From assembly GCA_964017185.1 (NCBI GenBank), contig OZ024869.1, forward strand, positions 64,928,931 to 64,992,930: a stretch of DNA of 64,000 nucleotides, in the 5' to 3' direction. A program made the position numbers and the translations under genes. Below the pieces are notes generated by a model that saw nothing but the letters and a program-made list of their open reading frames with translations, had not been told where the DNA came from and did no database searches. The stretch is from Rugalucina vietnamica. Taxonomy: Eukaryota; Mollusca; Bivalvia; Lucinida; Lucinidae. Position 1 is the first letter of the stretch. Each line of letters begins with the position of its first letter. Positions 33,597 to 46,172 of this stretch are shown here, one piece after another.

Positions 33597-34382
33597 CAGC
33601 TTTAATATCAAAAAGATCAAAAATTTTCTTATGCAATTTTCAAATTTTACAGCTGAAAAAAAATCTGTGTAGATTCTATAATACATGGGCGTTGTGTAGT
33701 GACATGATAAAGGTTTATGAAGTAATTCGTGCAGTAGCGCATTTAGATGGACCTTTTATCATCATACTGAGATGACGCATCTCACTAGCTTTTGACACTG
33801 AAAATAATTACAACAAGTGAGTGGAAAATTGCTCAGCTAATTAGGACATTTAGGCATAAATCAATGAAAAGCAGCCTTCATGAGAATCACTTTTCATTTA
33901 ATATAGTAATTATCATTAACAATTGTGAGTAAGTCAAATAATCAATGTATCTTTTACTTTTTGCTGATTAAAAAAGTTTTACCAGCATTTACCATTTAGC
34001 ATATACGGAGCGAACAAATATCTTATATTTCTGTGTCACTAGCCCTTATATCAAACGGCATACTGCGATTGGACAAATAGTCACTGTAAAAATCCAATAT
34101 GGCGGCGTTCGATGTGAAAAATATCTAGCGAATTCATTTTGTGACACATTAGCCGGTATTTAATCTGATTTATGTTTCTTTTGTTATCATTTACTACCAG
34201 GAAACTTGTAAGAAAAATGTAGTGCCGGACACGGAGCCATTCCAGTGCGGATAGGCTCGGTGTCCGGCATTGCCGGACGCGGAGACTCTAGCCTAATTCG
34301 TCCGGTACCGGACGCCGAGACACTTCCTACAAGTTAAAGCTTTTTAAAAATCTACGCAGAATAATGGCTCAGTGGTTTCGTT

Positions 34383-34413
34383 GGCAATATCCACTCTTCT
34401 GACCCGCGGGTCA
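34383..34413 (+). repeat. Left terminal inverted repeat (31 bp)
   Basis: Exact reverse complement of 46142-46172. It ends in the palindrome TGACCCGCGGGTCA. Confidence 0.9.
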
Positions 34414-34649
34414 ATTAAATTCCATGCATTTTTAATTGTTAATAAACACATTAAAACCAATAAATTTTCTTGATCTGGATCACTCAGGCGCTTGCAATGA
34501 AAATCGGTTGATTCCGTATCGAACTACGGAAAATTACGAATATTAATTTATTTCCCGCGTAATTTGCGCACTTTTCATATTGTCAGAATTACATTTGGCG
34601 ATCGCCAAAAATATTTCTTATATTATAAAAAACTTATGAATAAATGTAT

Positions 34650-35785
34650 GCTATCATATTGTGCTTTATTCCGTAAATGCCCGTTATAGATGTCGCCTAG
34701 GGCAATATTGACATAGAAAATAAAACTGAAAATTGTACGATTGCTTTGCCGTAGCGTGTGTTGCACTTTATTCCGTTAAAGTCTTAAAATACAACAACAT
34801 GTATTCCTTCAAACCAATATGCTTAAATTACGGAATCAATCTAATGCTTCAGCATAATTTACCCATAATTAGATTTCTGTCAATTATGTAGTGTATTTGT
34901 TTTTCTTTGATTTGTTGGAACAACTGTGCTTTAACGGAATAAATCTCATTGCATTATAAATGTGGGCTCATAATGAATGCACATATTTTATTCTGCACTT
35001 TATTCCGTTAAGTCTTTAAAAAATAAAAATAAAACTGAGATCCTTTAAGAGCAGTGAGTATATTTTCGAGTAAATTTCTGTCAATAAAGTAGAGCTTTTG
35101 TTTTTTCTTTGATTTGTTGGCACAACTGTGCTTTAACGGAATAAATCTCATTACATTACAAATGTGCGCTTATAATGAATGCACATATTTTATTCTGCAC
35201 TTTATTCCGTTAAAGTCTTTAAAAAAATGTATTCCTTCAAAGAAGTATAAAAAGTTTTACAATCTTATTGTTCATCATACCAAGATCATACATGCAGTTT
35301 ATGCTTCATCATAATTTATCCATAATTAAATTTCTGTCATTTAAGTAGAGTATTTTTTTTTCTTTGATTCGTTGAAACAACTCTGCTTTAACGGAATAAA
35401 TCTAATTGCATTATAAATGTGCGCACATATTGTATGATTGCATTTCCGTAACGTGTATTGCACTTTATTCCGTTACTGAAAGTTTAAAAAAAAAACTAAA
35501 AAAAAAAAAAAAAAAAAAACTTTTTTTTTTGCTTTTACCTGTTTACGCTATCAATCTAATGCTTCATCATAATTTATCCATAATTAAATTTCACTAATTT
35601 ACGTAGAGTATGTCTTTTCCCTTGATTTCTTGGAATTACTGTGCTTTAACGGAATAAATCTAATTGCATTATAAATGTAGGCTCAAAATGAATACACATA
35701 TTTTATTCTTTTCATGTTCTTGGCATGCTACATGCGACGTCATGTTTCAAGAAAGTGTGCTTCAACGGAATAAAACTAATATGAT
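34650..35785. repeat. Tandem block of AACGGAATAAA / TTTATTCCGTT units
   Basis: TGCTTTAACGGAATAAA recurs near 34927, 35127, 35383 and 35640, with variants near 35760. TGCACTTTATTCCGTTA recurs near 34763, 34996, 35199 and 35458. Each unit of about 200-250 bp thus starts and ends with inverted copies of the same core. Units also share GCATTATAAATGT and CACATATTTTATTC. Confidence 0.85.
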
Positions 35786-35859
35786 ATATGTAATCCTTTT
35801 TATCTGACCTGGATCACTTCCGTACGTGACAGTAAGACATACGCCAAAAGTTCAGAGGG

Positions 35860-38800
35860 CGGGTCAGATTAGTATTGACTATATATAATAATGTGTTCTG
35901 AACTTCTGGCCCGTGCATGGTGGCGGGTCCGATTAGTACTGGCTATAAAAATGCTTATTTTCAACGGCGCATTGCCAGAAACTCGCATTCGTTTAAGACA
36001 CTTGCCCCGAAAAGATTCCAAGCCCCATTTTCTCTGGCATTATCCCCCAAAGAAACCCTTTTCCCGGGGAAACCTTCCCCTTGCATTGCATCGAAGAAAT
36101 TAATGATGTTTCTCTCTCTTTATATATAATCCTGTTATCTGACCCGCTCATAATAGTTGATAGTTAAAGCAGATTTCCGTAGCGCGGGTCCGAAGACAGG
36201 ATTATATATACAGACGAAGCCCTCCACTACTAACATAATGAAAGAAGCGATGCAAGGGGAAGGTTTCCCCAGGGAAAGGGTTTTCCTTGGGGGATATTGC
36301 GCCAGAAAATGGGGCTTGGACTCTTTTCGGGGCAAGTGTCTGAAACGAATGCGAGTTTCTGACAATACGCCGTTGAAAATAAGCATTTTAAGAGCCGGTA
36401 CTACACTGACCCGCCCCCATGTTAAACGCACTAAATTTCCGTAGCGCGGGTCCGAAGACAGGATTATATATACAGACGAAGTCAATTCGTAGTAATATTC
36501 TGAAATATGTCAAACGTTAACAATTTCGCATTTGATTGCCTGTACTAATCGGACCCGCCTCTATATAAATCATATGAAATTTCAGTAGCGTGGGTCCGAA
36601 GACAGGATTATATATATACAGACGAAGTCCTCCACTACTAACATACTGAAAGATGCAATGCAAGGGGAAGGTTTCCCCGGGGAAAGGGTTTTCCTTGGGG
36701 GATATTGCGCCAGGAAATGGGGCTTGGAATCTTTTCGGGGCAAGTGTCTTAAACTAGTGCGAGTTTCTGACAATGCGCCGTTGAAAATAAGCATTTTAAG
36801 AGCCAGTACTAATCGGACCCGCCCCATGTTAAAAAACACTAAATTTCCGTAGCGCGGGTCCTAATACAGGATTATATATACAGACGAAGCCAGTCCGTAG
36901 TAATATTCTGAAATATGTAAAACGTTGACAATTTCGCATTTTGATTGCCTGTACTGATCGGACCCGCCCCTATATAAATTATATGAAATTTCCGTATCGC
37001 GGGTCCGAAGACAGGATTATATATATACAGACGAAGCACTCCACTACTAACATACTGAAAGATGCAATGCAAGGGGAAGGTTTCCCCGGGGGGATATTGC
37101 GCCAGGAAATGGGGCTTGGAATCTTTTCGGGGCAAGTGTCTTAAACTAGTGCGAGTTTCTGACAATGCGCCGTTGAAAATAAGCATTTTAAGAGCCAGTA
37201 CTAATCGGACCCGCCCCATGTAAAAAAACACTAAATTTCCGTAGCGCGGGTCCGAAGACAGGATTATATATACAGACGAAGCCAGTCCGTAGTAACATTA
37301 TGAAATATGTCAAACGTTGACAATTTCGCATTTTGATTGCCTGTACTAATCGGACCCGCCTCTATATAAATTATATGAAATTTCCGTAGCGCAGGTCCGA
37401 AGACAGGATTATATATACAGACGAAGCCAGTCCGTAGTAATATTCTGAAATATGTCAAACGTTGACAATTTCGCATTTTGATTGCCTGTACTAATCGGAC
37501 CCGCCTCTATATAAATTATATGAAATTTCCGTAGCGCGGGTCCGAAGACAGGATTATATATATACAGACGAAGCACTCCACTACTAACATACTGAAAGAT
37601 GCGATGCAAGGGGAAGGTTTCCCCGGGGAAAGGGTTTTCCTTGGGGGATATTGCGCCAGGAAATGGGGCTTGGAATCTTTTCGGGGCAAGTGTCTTAAAC
37701 TAGTGCGAGTTTCTGACAATGCGCCGTTGAAAATAAGCATTTTAAGAGCCAGTACTAATCGGACCCGCCCCATGTAAAAAACACTAAATTTCCGTAGCGC
37801 GGGTCCGAAGACAGGATTATATATATACAGACGAAGCACTCCACTACTAACATACTGAAAGATGTGATGCAAGGTGAAGGTTTCCCCGGGGAAAGGGTTT
37901 TCCTTGGGGGATATTGCGCCTGGAAATGGGGCTTGGAATCTTTTCGGGGCAAGTGTCTTAAACTAGTGCGAGTTTCTGACAATGCGCCATTGAAAATAAG
38001 CATTTTAAGAGCCAGTACTAATCGGACCCGCCCCATGTAAAAAAACACTAAATTTCCGTAGCGCGGGTCCTAAGACAGGATTATATATACAGACGAAGCC
38101 AGTCCGTAGTAACATTATGAAATATGTCAAACGTTGACAATTTCGCATTTTGATTGCCTGTACTAATCGGACCCGCCCCTATATAAATTATATGAAATTT
38201 CCGTATCGCGGGTCCGAAGACAGGATTATATATATACAGACGAAGCACTCCACTACTAACATACTGAAAGATGCAATGCAAGAGGAAGGTTTCCCCGGGG
38301 AAAGGGTTTTCCTTGGGGGATATTGCGCCAGGAAATGGGGCTTGGAATCTTTTCGGGGCAAGTGTCTTAAACTAGTGCGAGTTTCTGACAATGCGCCGTT
38401 GAAAATAAGCATTTTAAGAGCCAGTACTAATCGGACCCGCCCCATGTAAAAAAAACACTAAATTTCCGTAGCGCGGGTCCGAAGACAGGATTATATATAC
38501 AGACGAAGCCAGTCCGTAGTAACATTATGAAATATGTCAAACGTTGACAATTTCGCATTTTGATTGCCTGTACCAAATGGACCCGCCTCTATATAAATTA
38601 TATGAAATTTCCGTAGCGCGGGTCCGAAGACAGGATTATATATACAGACGAAGCCAGTCCGTAGTAATATTCTGAAATATGTCAAACGTTGACAATTTCG
38701 CATTTTGATTGCCTGTACTAATCGGACCCGCCTCTATATAAATTATATGAAATTTCCGTAGCGCGGGTCCGAAGACAGGATTATATATATATACAGACGA

Positions 38801-41800
38801 AGCACTCCACTACTAAAATACTGAAAGATGCGATGCAAGGGGAAGGTTTCCCCGGGGAAAGGGTTTTCCTTGGGGGATATTGCGCCAGGAAATGGGGCTT
38901 GGAATCTTTTCGGGGCAAGTGTCTTAAACTAGTGCGAGTTTCTGACAATGCGCCGTTGAAAATAAGCATTTTAAGAGCCAGTACTAATCGGACCCGCCCC
39001 ATGTAAAACACACTAAATTTCCGTAGCGCGGGTCCGAAGACAGGATTATATATATACAGACGAAGCACTCCACTACTAACATACTGAAAGATGCGATGCA
39101 AGGGGAAGGTTTCCCCGGGGAAAGGGTTTTCCTTGGGGGATATTGCGCCAGGAAATGGGGCTTGGAATCTTTTTGGGGCAAGTGTCTTAAACTAGTGCGA
39201 GTTTCTGACAATGCGCCGTTGAAAATAAGCATTTTAAGAGCCAGTACTAATCGGACCCGCCCCATGTAAAAAAAACACTAAATTTCCGTAGCGCGGGTCC
39301 GAAGACAGGATTATATATACAGACGAAGCCAGTCCGTAGTAACATTATGAAATATGTCAAACGTTGACAATTTCGCATTTTGATTGCCTGTACCAAATGG
39401 ACCCGCCTCTATATAAATTATATGAAATTTCCGTAGCGCGGGTCCGAAGACAGGATTATATATACAGACGAAGCCAGTCCGTAGTAATATTCTGAAATAT
39501 GTAAAACGTTGACAATTTCGCATTTTGATTGCCTGTACTGATCGGACCCGCCCCTATATAAATTATATGAAATTTCCGTAGCGCGGGTCCGAAGACAGGA
39601 TTATATATATATACAGACGAAGCACTCCCCTACTAACATACTGAAAGATGCAATGCAAGGGGAAGGTTTTCCCGGGGAAAGGGTTTTCCTTGGGGGATAT
39701 TGCGCCAGGAAATGGGGAAGGTTTCCCCGGGGAAAGGGTTTTCCTTGGGGGATATTGCGCCAGGAAATGGGGCTTGGAATCTTTTCGGGGCAAGTGTCTT
39801 AAACTAGTGCGAGTTTCTGACAATGCGCCGTTGAAAATAAGCATTTTAAGAGCCAGTACTAATCGGACCCGCCCCATGTAAAAAAAACACTAAATTTCCG
39901 TAGCGCGGGTCCGAAGACAGGATTATATATACAGACGAAGCCAGTCCGTAGTAACATTATGAAATATGTCAAACGTTGACAATTTCGCATTTTGATTGCC
40001 TGTACCAAATGGACCCGCCTCTATATAAATTATATGAAATTTCCGTAGCGCGGGTCCGAAGACAGGATTATATATACAGACGAAGCCAGTCCGTAGTAAT
40101 ATTCTGAAATATGTCAAACGTTGACAATTTCGCATTTTGATTGCCTGTACTAATCGGACCCGCCTCTATATAAATTATATGAAATTTCCGTAGCGCGGGT
40201 CCGAAGACAGGATTATATATATATACAGACGAAGCACTCCACTACTAAAATACTGAAAGATGCGATGCAAGGGGAAGGTTTCCCCGGGGAAAGGGTTTTC
40301 CTTGGGGGATATTGCGCCAGGAAATGGGGCTTGGAATCTTTTCGGGGCAAGTGTCTTAAACTAGTGCGAGTTTCTGACAATGCGCCGTTGAAAATAAGCA
40401 TTTTAAGAGCCAGTACTAATCGGACCCGCCCCATGTAAAACACACTAAATTTCCGTAGCGCGGGTCCGAAGACAGGATTATATATATACAGACGAAGCAC
40501 TCCACTACTAACATACTGAAAGATGCGATGCAAGGGGAAGGTTTCCCCGGGGAAAGGGTTTTCCTTGGGGGATATTGCTCCAGGAAATGGGGCTTGGAAT
40601 CTTTTCGGGGCAAGTGTCTTAAACTAGTGCGAGTTTCTGACAATGCGCCGTTGAAAATAAGCATTTTAAGAGCCAGTACTAATCGGACCCGCCCCATGTA
40701 AAAAAAACACTAAATTTCCGTAGCGCGGGTCCGAAGACAGGATTATATATACAGACGAAGCCAGTCCGTAGTAACATTATGAAATATGTCAAACGTTGAC
40801 AATTTCGCATTTTGATTGCCTGTACCAAATGGACCCGCCTCTATATAAATTATATGAAATTTCCGTAGCGCGGGTCCGAAGACAGGATTATATATACAGA
40901 CGAAGCCAGTCCGTAGTAATATTCTGAAATATGTAAAACGTTGACAATTTCGCATTTTGATTGCCTGTACTGATCGGACCCGCCCCTATATAAATTATAT
41001 GAAATTTCCGTAGCGCGGGTCCGAAGACAGGATTATATATATATACAGACGAAGCACTCCCCTACTAACATACTGAAAGATGCAATGCAAGGGGAAGGTT
41101 TTCCCGGGGAAAGGGTTTTCCTTGGGGGATATTGCGCCAGGAAATGGGGAAGGTTTCCCCGGGGAAAGGGTTTTCCTTGGGGGATATTGCGCCAGGAAAT
41201 GGGGCTTGGAATCTTTTCGGGGCAAGTGTCTTAAACTAGTGCGAGTTTCTGACAATGCGCCGTTGAAAATAAGCATTTTAAGAGCCAGTACTAATCGGAC
41301 CCGCCCCATGTAAAAAAAACACTAAATTTCCGTAGCGCGGGTCCGAAGACAGGATTATATATACAGACGAAGCCAGTCCGTAGTAACATTATGAAATATG
41401 TCAAACGTTGACAATTTCGCATTTTGATTGCCTGTACCAAATGGACCCGCCTCTATATAAATTATATGAAATTTCCGTAGCGCGGGTCCGAAGACAGGAT
41501 TATATATACAGACGAAGCCAGTCCGTAGTAATATTCTGAAATATGTCAAACGTTGACAATTTCGCATTTTGATTGCCTGTACTAATCGGACCCGCCTCTA
41601 TATAAATTATATGAAATTTCCGTAGCGCGGGTCCGAAGACAGGATTATATATATATACAGACGAAGCACTCCACTACTAAAATACTGAAAGATGCGATGC
41701 AAGGGGAAGGTTTCCCCGGGGAAAGGGTTTTCCTTGGGGGATATTGCGCCAGGAAATGGGGCTTGGAATCTTTTCGGGGCAAGTGTCTTAAACTAGTGCG

Positions 41801-44800
41801 AGTTTCTGACAATGCGCCGTTGAAAATAAGCATTTTAAGAGCCAGTACTAATCGGACCCGCCCCATGTAAAACACACTAAATTTCCGTAGCGCGGGTCCG
41901 AAGACAGGATTATATATATACAGACGAAGCACTCCACTACTAACATACTGAAAGATGCGATGCAAGGGGAAGGTTTCCCCGGGGAAAGGGTTTTCCTTGG
42001 GGGATATTGCGCCAGGAAATGGGGCTTGGAATCTTTTCGGGGCAAGTGTCTTAAACTAGTGCGAGTTTCTGACAATGCGCCGTTGAAAATAAGCATTTTA
42101 AGAGCCAGTACTAATCGGACCCGCCCCATGTAAAAAAAACACTAAATTTCCGTAGCGCGGGTCCGAAGACAGGATTATATATACAGACGAAGCCAGTCCG
42201 TAGTAACATTATGAAATATGTCAAACGTTGACAATTTCGCATTTTGATTGCCTGTACTAATCGGACCCGCCTCTATATAAATTATATGAAATTTCCGTAG
42301 CGCAGGTCCGAAGACAGGATTATATATACAGACGAAGCCAGTCCGTAGTAATATTCTGAAATATGTCAAACGTTGACAATTTCGCATTTTGATTGCCTGT
42401 ACTAATCGGACCCGCCTCTATATAAATTATATGAAATTTCCGTAGCGCGGGTCCGAAGACAGGATTATATATATATACAGACGAAGCACTCCACTACTAA
42501 AATACTGAAAGATGCGATGCAAGGGGAAGGTTTCCCCGGGGAAAGGGTTTTCCTTGGGGGATATTGCGCCAGGAAATGGGGCTTGGAATCTTTTCGGGGC
42601 AAGTGTCTTAAACTAGTGCGAGTTTCTGACAATGCGCCGTTGAAAATAAGCATTTTAAGAGCCAGTACTAATCGGACCCGCCCCATGTAAAACACACTAA
42701 ATTTCCGTAGCGCGGGTCCGAAGACAGGATTATATATATACAGACGAAGCACTCCACTACTAACATACTGAAAGATGCGATGCAAGGGGAAGGTTTCCCC
42801 GGGGAAAGGGTTTTCCTTGGGGGATATTGCTCCAGGAAATGGGGCTTGGAATCTTTTCGGGGCAAGTGTCTTAAACTAGTGCGAGTTTCTGACAATGCGC
42901 CGTTGAAAATAAGCATTTTAAGAGCCAGTACTAATCGGACCCGCCCCATGTAAAAAAAACACTAAATTTCCGTAGCGCGGGTCCGAAGACAGGATTATAT
43001 ATACAGACGAAGCCAGTCCGTAGTAACATTATGAAATATGTCAAACGTTGACAATTTCGCATTTTGATTGCCTGTACCAAATGGACCCGCCTCTATATAA
43101 ATTATATGAAATTTCCGTAGCGCGGGTCCGAAGACAGGATTATATATACAGACGAAGCCAGTCCGTAGTAATATTCTGAAATATGTAAAACGTTGACAAT
43201 TTCGCATTTTGATTGCCTGTACTGATCGGACCCGCCCCTATATAAATTATATGAAATTTCCGTAGCGCGGGTCCGAAGACAGGATTATATATATATACAG
43301 ACGAAGCACTCCCCTACTAACATACTGAAAGATGCAATGCAAGGGGAAGGTTTTCCCGGGGAAAGGGTTTTCCTTGGGGGATATTGCGCCAGGAAATGGG
43401 GAAGGTTTCCCCGGGGAAAGGGTTTTCCTTGGGGGATATTGCGCCAGGAAATGGGGCTTGGAATCTTTTCGGGGCAAGTGTCTTAAACTAGTGCGAGTTT
43501 CTGACAATGCGCCGTTGAAAATAAGCATTTTAAGAGCCAGTACTAATCGGACCCGCCCCATGTAAAAAAAACACTAAATTTCCGTAGCGCGGGTCCGAAG
43601 ACAGGATTATATATACAGACGAAGCCAGTCCGTAGTAACATTATGAAATATGTCAAACGTTGACAATTTCGCATTTTGATTGCCTGTACCAAATGGACCC
43701 GCCTCTATATAAATTATATGAAATTTCCGTAGCGCGGGTCCGAAGACAGGATTATATATACAGACGAAGCCAGTCCGTAGTAATATTCTGAAATATGTCA
43801 AACGTTGACAATTTCGCATTTTGATTGCCTGTACTAATCGGACCCGCCTCTATATAAATTATATGAAATTTCCGTAGCGCGGGTCCGAAGACAGGATTAT
43901 ATATATATACAGACGAAGCACTCCACTACTAAAATACTGAAAGATGCGATGCAAGGGGAAGGTTTCCCCGGGGAAAGGGTTTTCCTTGGGGGATATTGCG
44001 CCAGGAAATGGGGCTTGGAATCTTTTCGGGGCAAGTGTCTTAAACTAGTGCGAGTTTCTGACAATGCGCCGTTGAAAATAAGCATTTTAAGAGCCAGTAC
44101 TAATCGGACCCGCCCCATGTAAAACACACTAAATTTCCGTAGCGCGGGTCCGAAGACAGGATTATATATATACAGACGAAGCACTCCACTACTAACATAC
44201 TGAAAGATGCGATGCAAGGGGAAGGTTTCCCCGGGGAAAGGGTTTTCCTTGGGGGATATTGCGCCAGGAAATGGGGCTTGGAATCTTTTCGGGGCAAGTG
44301 TCTTAAACTAGTGCGAGTTTCTGACAATGCGCCGTTGAAAATAAGCATTTTAAGAGCCAGTACTAATCGGACCCGCCCCATGTAAAAAAAACACTAAATT
44401 TCCGTAGCGCGGGTCCGAAGACAGGATTATATATACAGACGAAGCCAGTCCGTAGTAACATTATGAAATATGTCAAACGTTGACAATTTCGCATTTTGAT
44501 TGCCTGTACTAATCGGACCCGCCTCTATATAAATTATATGAAATTTCCGTAGCGCAGGTCCGAAGACAGGATTATATATACAGACGAAGCCAGTCCGTAG
44601 TAATATTCTGAAATATGTCAAACGTTGACAATTTCGCATTTTGATTGCCTGTACTAATCGGACCCGCCTCTATATAAATTATATGAAATTTCCGTAGCGC
44701 GGGTCCGAAGACAGGATTATATATATACAGACGAAGCACTCCACTACTAACATACTGAAAGATGCGATGCAAGGGGAAGGTTTCCCCGGGGAAAGGGTTT

Positions 44801-45595
44801 TCCTTGGGGGATATTGCGCCAGGAAATGGGGCTTGGAATCTTTTCGGGGCAAGTGTCTTAAACTAGTGCGAGTTTCTGACAATGCGCCGTTGAAAATAAG
44901 CATTTTAAGAGCCAGTACTAATCGGACCCGCCCCATGTAAAAAAACACTAAATTTCCGTAGCGCGGGTCCGAAGACAGGATTATATATACAGACGAAGCC
45001 AGTCCATAGTAATATTCTGAAATATGTCAAACGTTGACAATTTCGCATTTTGATTGCCTGTACTAATCGGACCCGCCCCTATATAAATTATATGAAATTT
45101 CCGTAGCGCGGGTCCGAAGACAGGATTATATATATACAGACGAAGCCCTCCACTACTAACATACTGAAAGATGCGATGCAAGGGGAAGGTTTCCCCGGGG
45201 AAAGGGTTTTCCTTGGGGGATATTGCGCCAGGAAATGGGGCTTGGAATCTTTTCGGGGCAAGTGTCTTAAACTAGTGCGAGTTTCTGACAATGCGCCGTT
45301 GAAAATAAGCATTTTAAGAGCCAGTACTAATCGGACCCGCCCCATGTAAAAAAACACTAAATTTTCGTAGCGCGGGTCAGAAGACAGGATTATATATACA
45401 GACGAAGCCAGTCCGTAGTAATATTCTGAAATATGTCAAACGTTGACAATTTCGCATTTTGATTGCCTGTACTAATCGGACCCGCCTCTATATAAATTAT
45501 ATGAAATTTCCGTAGCGCGGGTTATATACGAAGCCATCCGCTACTAACATTCTGATAAATGCAAATCGTTGACATTTAAGCATTATTTCTAGCCT
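35860..45595. repeat. Satellite array of about 9.7 kb with two monomer types
   Basis: Monomer alpha (145 bp) and monomer beta (265 bp) share a head, AAATTTCCGTAGCGCGGGTC, followed by CGAAGACAGGATTATATATA, and a tail, GTACTAATCGGACCCGCC. Alpha carries GTCAAACGTTGACAATTTCG. Beta carries GGTTTCCCCGGGGAAAGGG and GCGAGTTTCTGACAATGCGC. Both edges (about 35.9-36.6 and 45.4-45.6 kb) are diverged and the core is nearly identical. The many frames of 66-119 codons here are products of repetition, not genes. Confidence 0.95.
38460..44396. repeat. Higher-order satellite: 820-bp and 612-bp units in series
   Basis: From 38460 the array runs in units of 820, 612, 820, 612, 820, 820, 612 and 820 bp. The 820-bp unit is alpha-alpha-beta-beta (145+145+265+265). 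The 612-bp unit is alpha-alpha-beta', where beta' (322 bp) has a 57-bp internal duplication around GGGGAAGGTTTCCCCGGGG. Corresponding units differ by very few bases, for example a shared GATATTGCTCCAGG variant at 40571 and 42823. Unit boundaries: 39280, 39892, 40712, 41324, 42144, 42964, 43576. Confidence 0.92.
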
Positions 45596-45610
45596 GTACT
45601 AATCTGACCC

Positions 45611-45676
45611 GCGCGAAGCTGATCTGCGTCTTTGATTTCGCATATGCAGATTGTTGGTTTTCCCATGAGACGACTC
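45611..45676 (+). mobile_element. MITE fragment, TGAGCC...GGCTCA family
   Basis: GCGAAGCTGATCTGCGTCTT and GCAGATTGTTGGTTTTCCCA match the right part of the copy at 57956-58191. It abuts the satellite's end. Confidence 0.7.
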
Positions 45677-46141
45677 AAATTTAGTTTCTCTTTGCGTCTC
45701 ATAATGAGAAAATGTTTCTGTAGACTTCTGTAATTTGATTTAATGCAAAAACATAGCTGAACAACTGCCTCTAGTAGATATTTTAAACTTTAACATAAAT
45801 GAAAAATAAACAATGTATCGTATACGCACAAATTAACGCTGATTTGGAACTGTACAGTTACGCTGACTGGTGATTTGTGGGCGCATACATAAAGTAGGTT
45901 TTCTTGTGAAAACAGTATGTTATTAAGAAGACGGGGCTTAAAACGTGTATTGCTGTCCGTTTCCGTAATGGGATTTGATTGGTGAATCCTAGTATATCCC
46001 ATAATAGTCATGATACGGAAATAACGCTGTCTCTCGAGAGATATGTTAATTTCTTCATGCAAGCGTCTAGATGACCATGATCAAAGTGAAATGCTTAAAA
46101 AGTAGCATTTTTTATTAATTAAATTCTGTGCAGAATTTATC
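45677..46141. other. Right inner flank of the 11.8-kb structure
   Basis: No gene or repeat recognised. Short ATTAATTAAATTCTG and its left counterpart AATTAAATTCCATGC weakly extend the terminal repeat. Confidence 0.4.
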
Positions 46142-46172
46142 TGACCCGCGGGTCAGAAGAGTGGATATTGCC
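46142..46172 (-). repeat. Right terminal inverted repeat (31 bp)
   Basis: Exact reverse complement of 34383-34413. Confidence 0.9.

Larger units (their letters stand above)
32302..34327. mobile_element. Mutator-like non-autonomous element with 9-bp TSD
   Basis: The ends GGAAGTGTCTCGGCGTCC and GGACGCCGAGACACTTCC start inverted repeats of about 125 bp. The identical 9-mer TACAAGTTA flanks both sides (32293-32301 and 34328-34336). Long TIRs plus a 9-bp duplication are typical of Mutator-like elements. The TIRs contain small palindromes, GTCCGGTACCGGAC and GTCCGGCAATGCCGGAC. The interior has no transposase frame but carries four tandem units and a strong hairpin. Confidence 0.85.
34383..46172. 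mobile_element. 11.8-kb structure bounded by a perfect 31-bp inverted repeat, carrying satellite
   Basis: GGCAATATCCACTCTTCTGA then CCCGCGGGTCA at 34383-34413 is repeated exactly, inverted, at 46142-46172. Between them lie an array of AACGGAATAAA units (34.65-35.8 kb) and about 10 kb of satellite. The satellite's own monomers carry the related motif CGGACCCGCC/GGCGGGTCC. A non-autonomous element whose internal tandem repeats have expanded is the simplest reading. No transposase and no clear target duplication are visible. Confidence 0.6.

Noticed and set aside
36157-45357. Dozens of open frames of 64-119 codons on both strands, some recurring identically
   Set aside because: They follow satellite periodicity (820/612 bp) and arise from repeated monomers. 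They have no domains or splice context, and their spacing is explained by the array.
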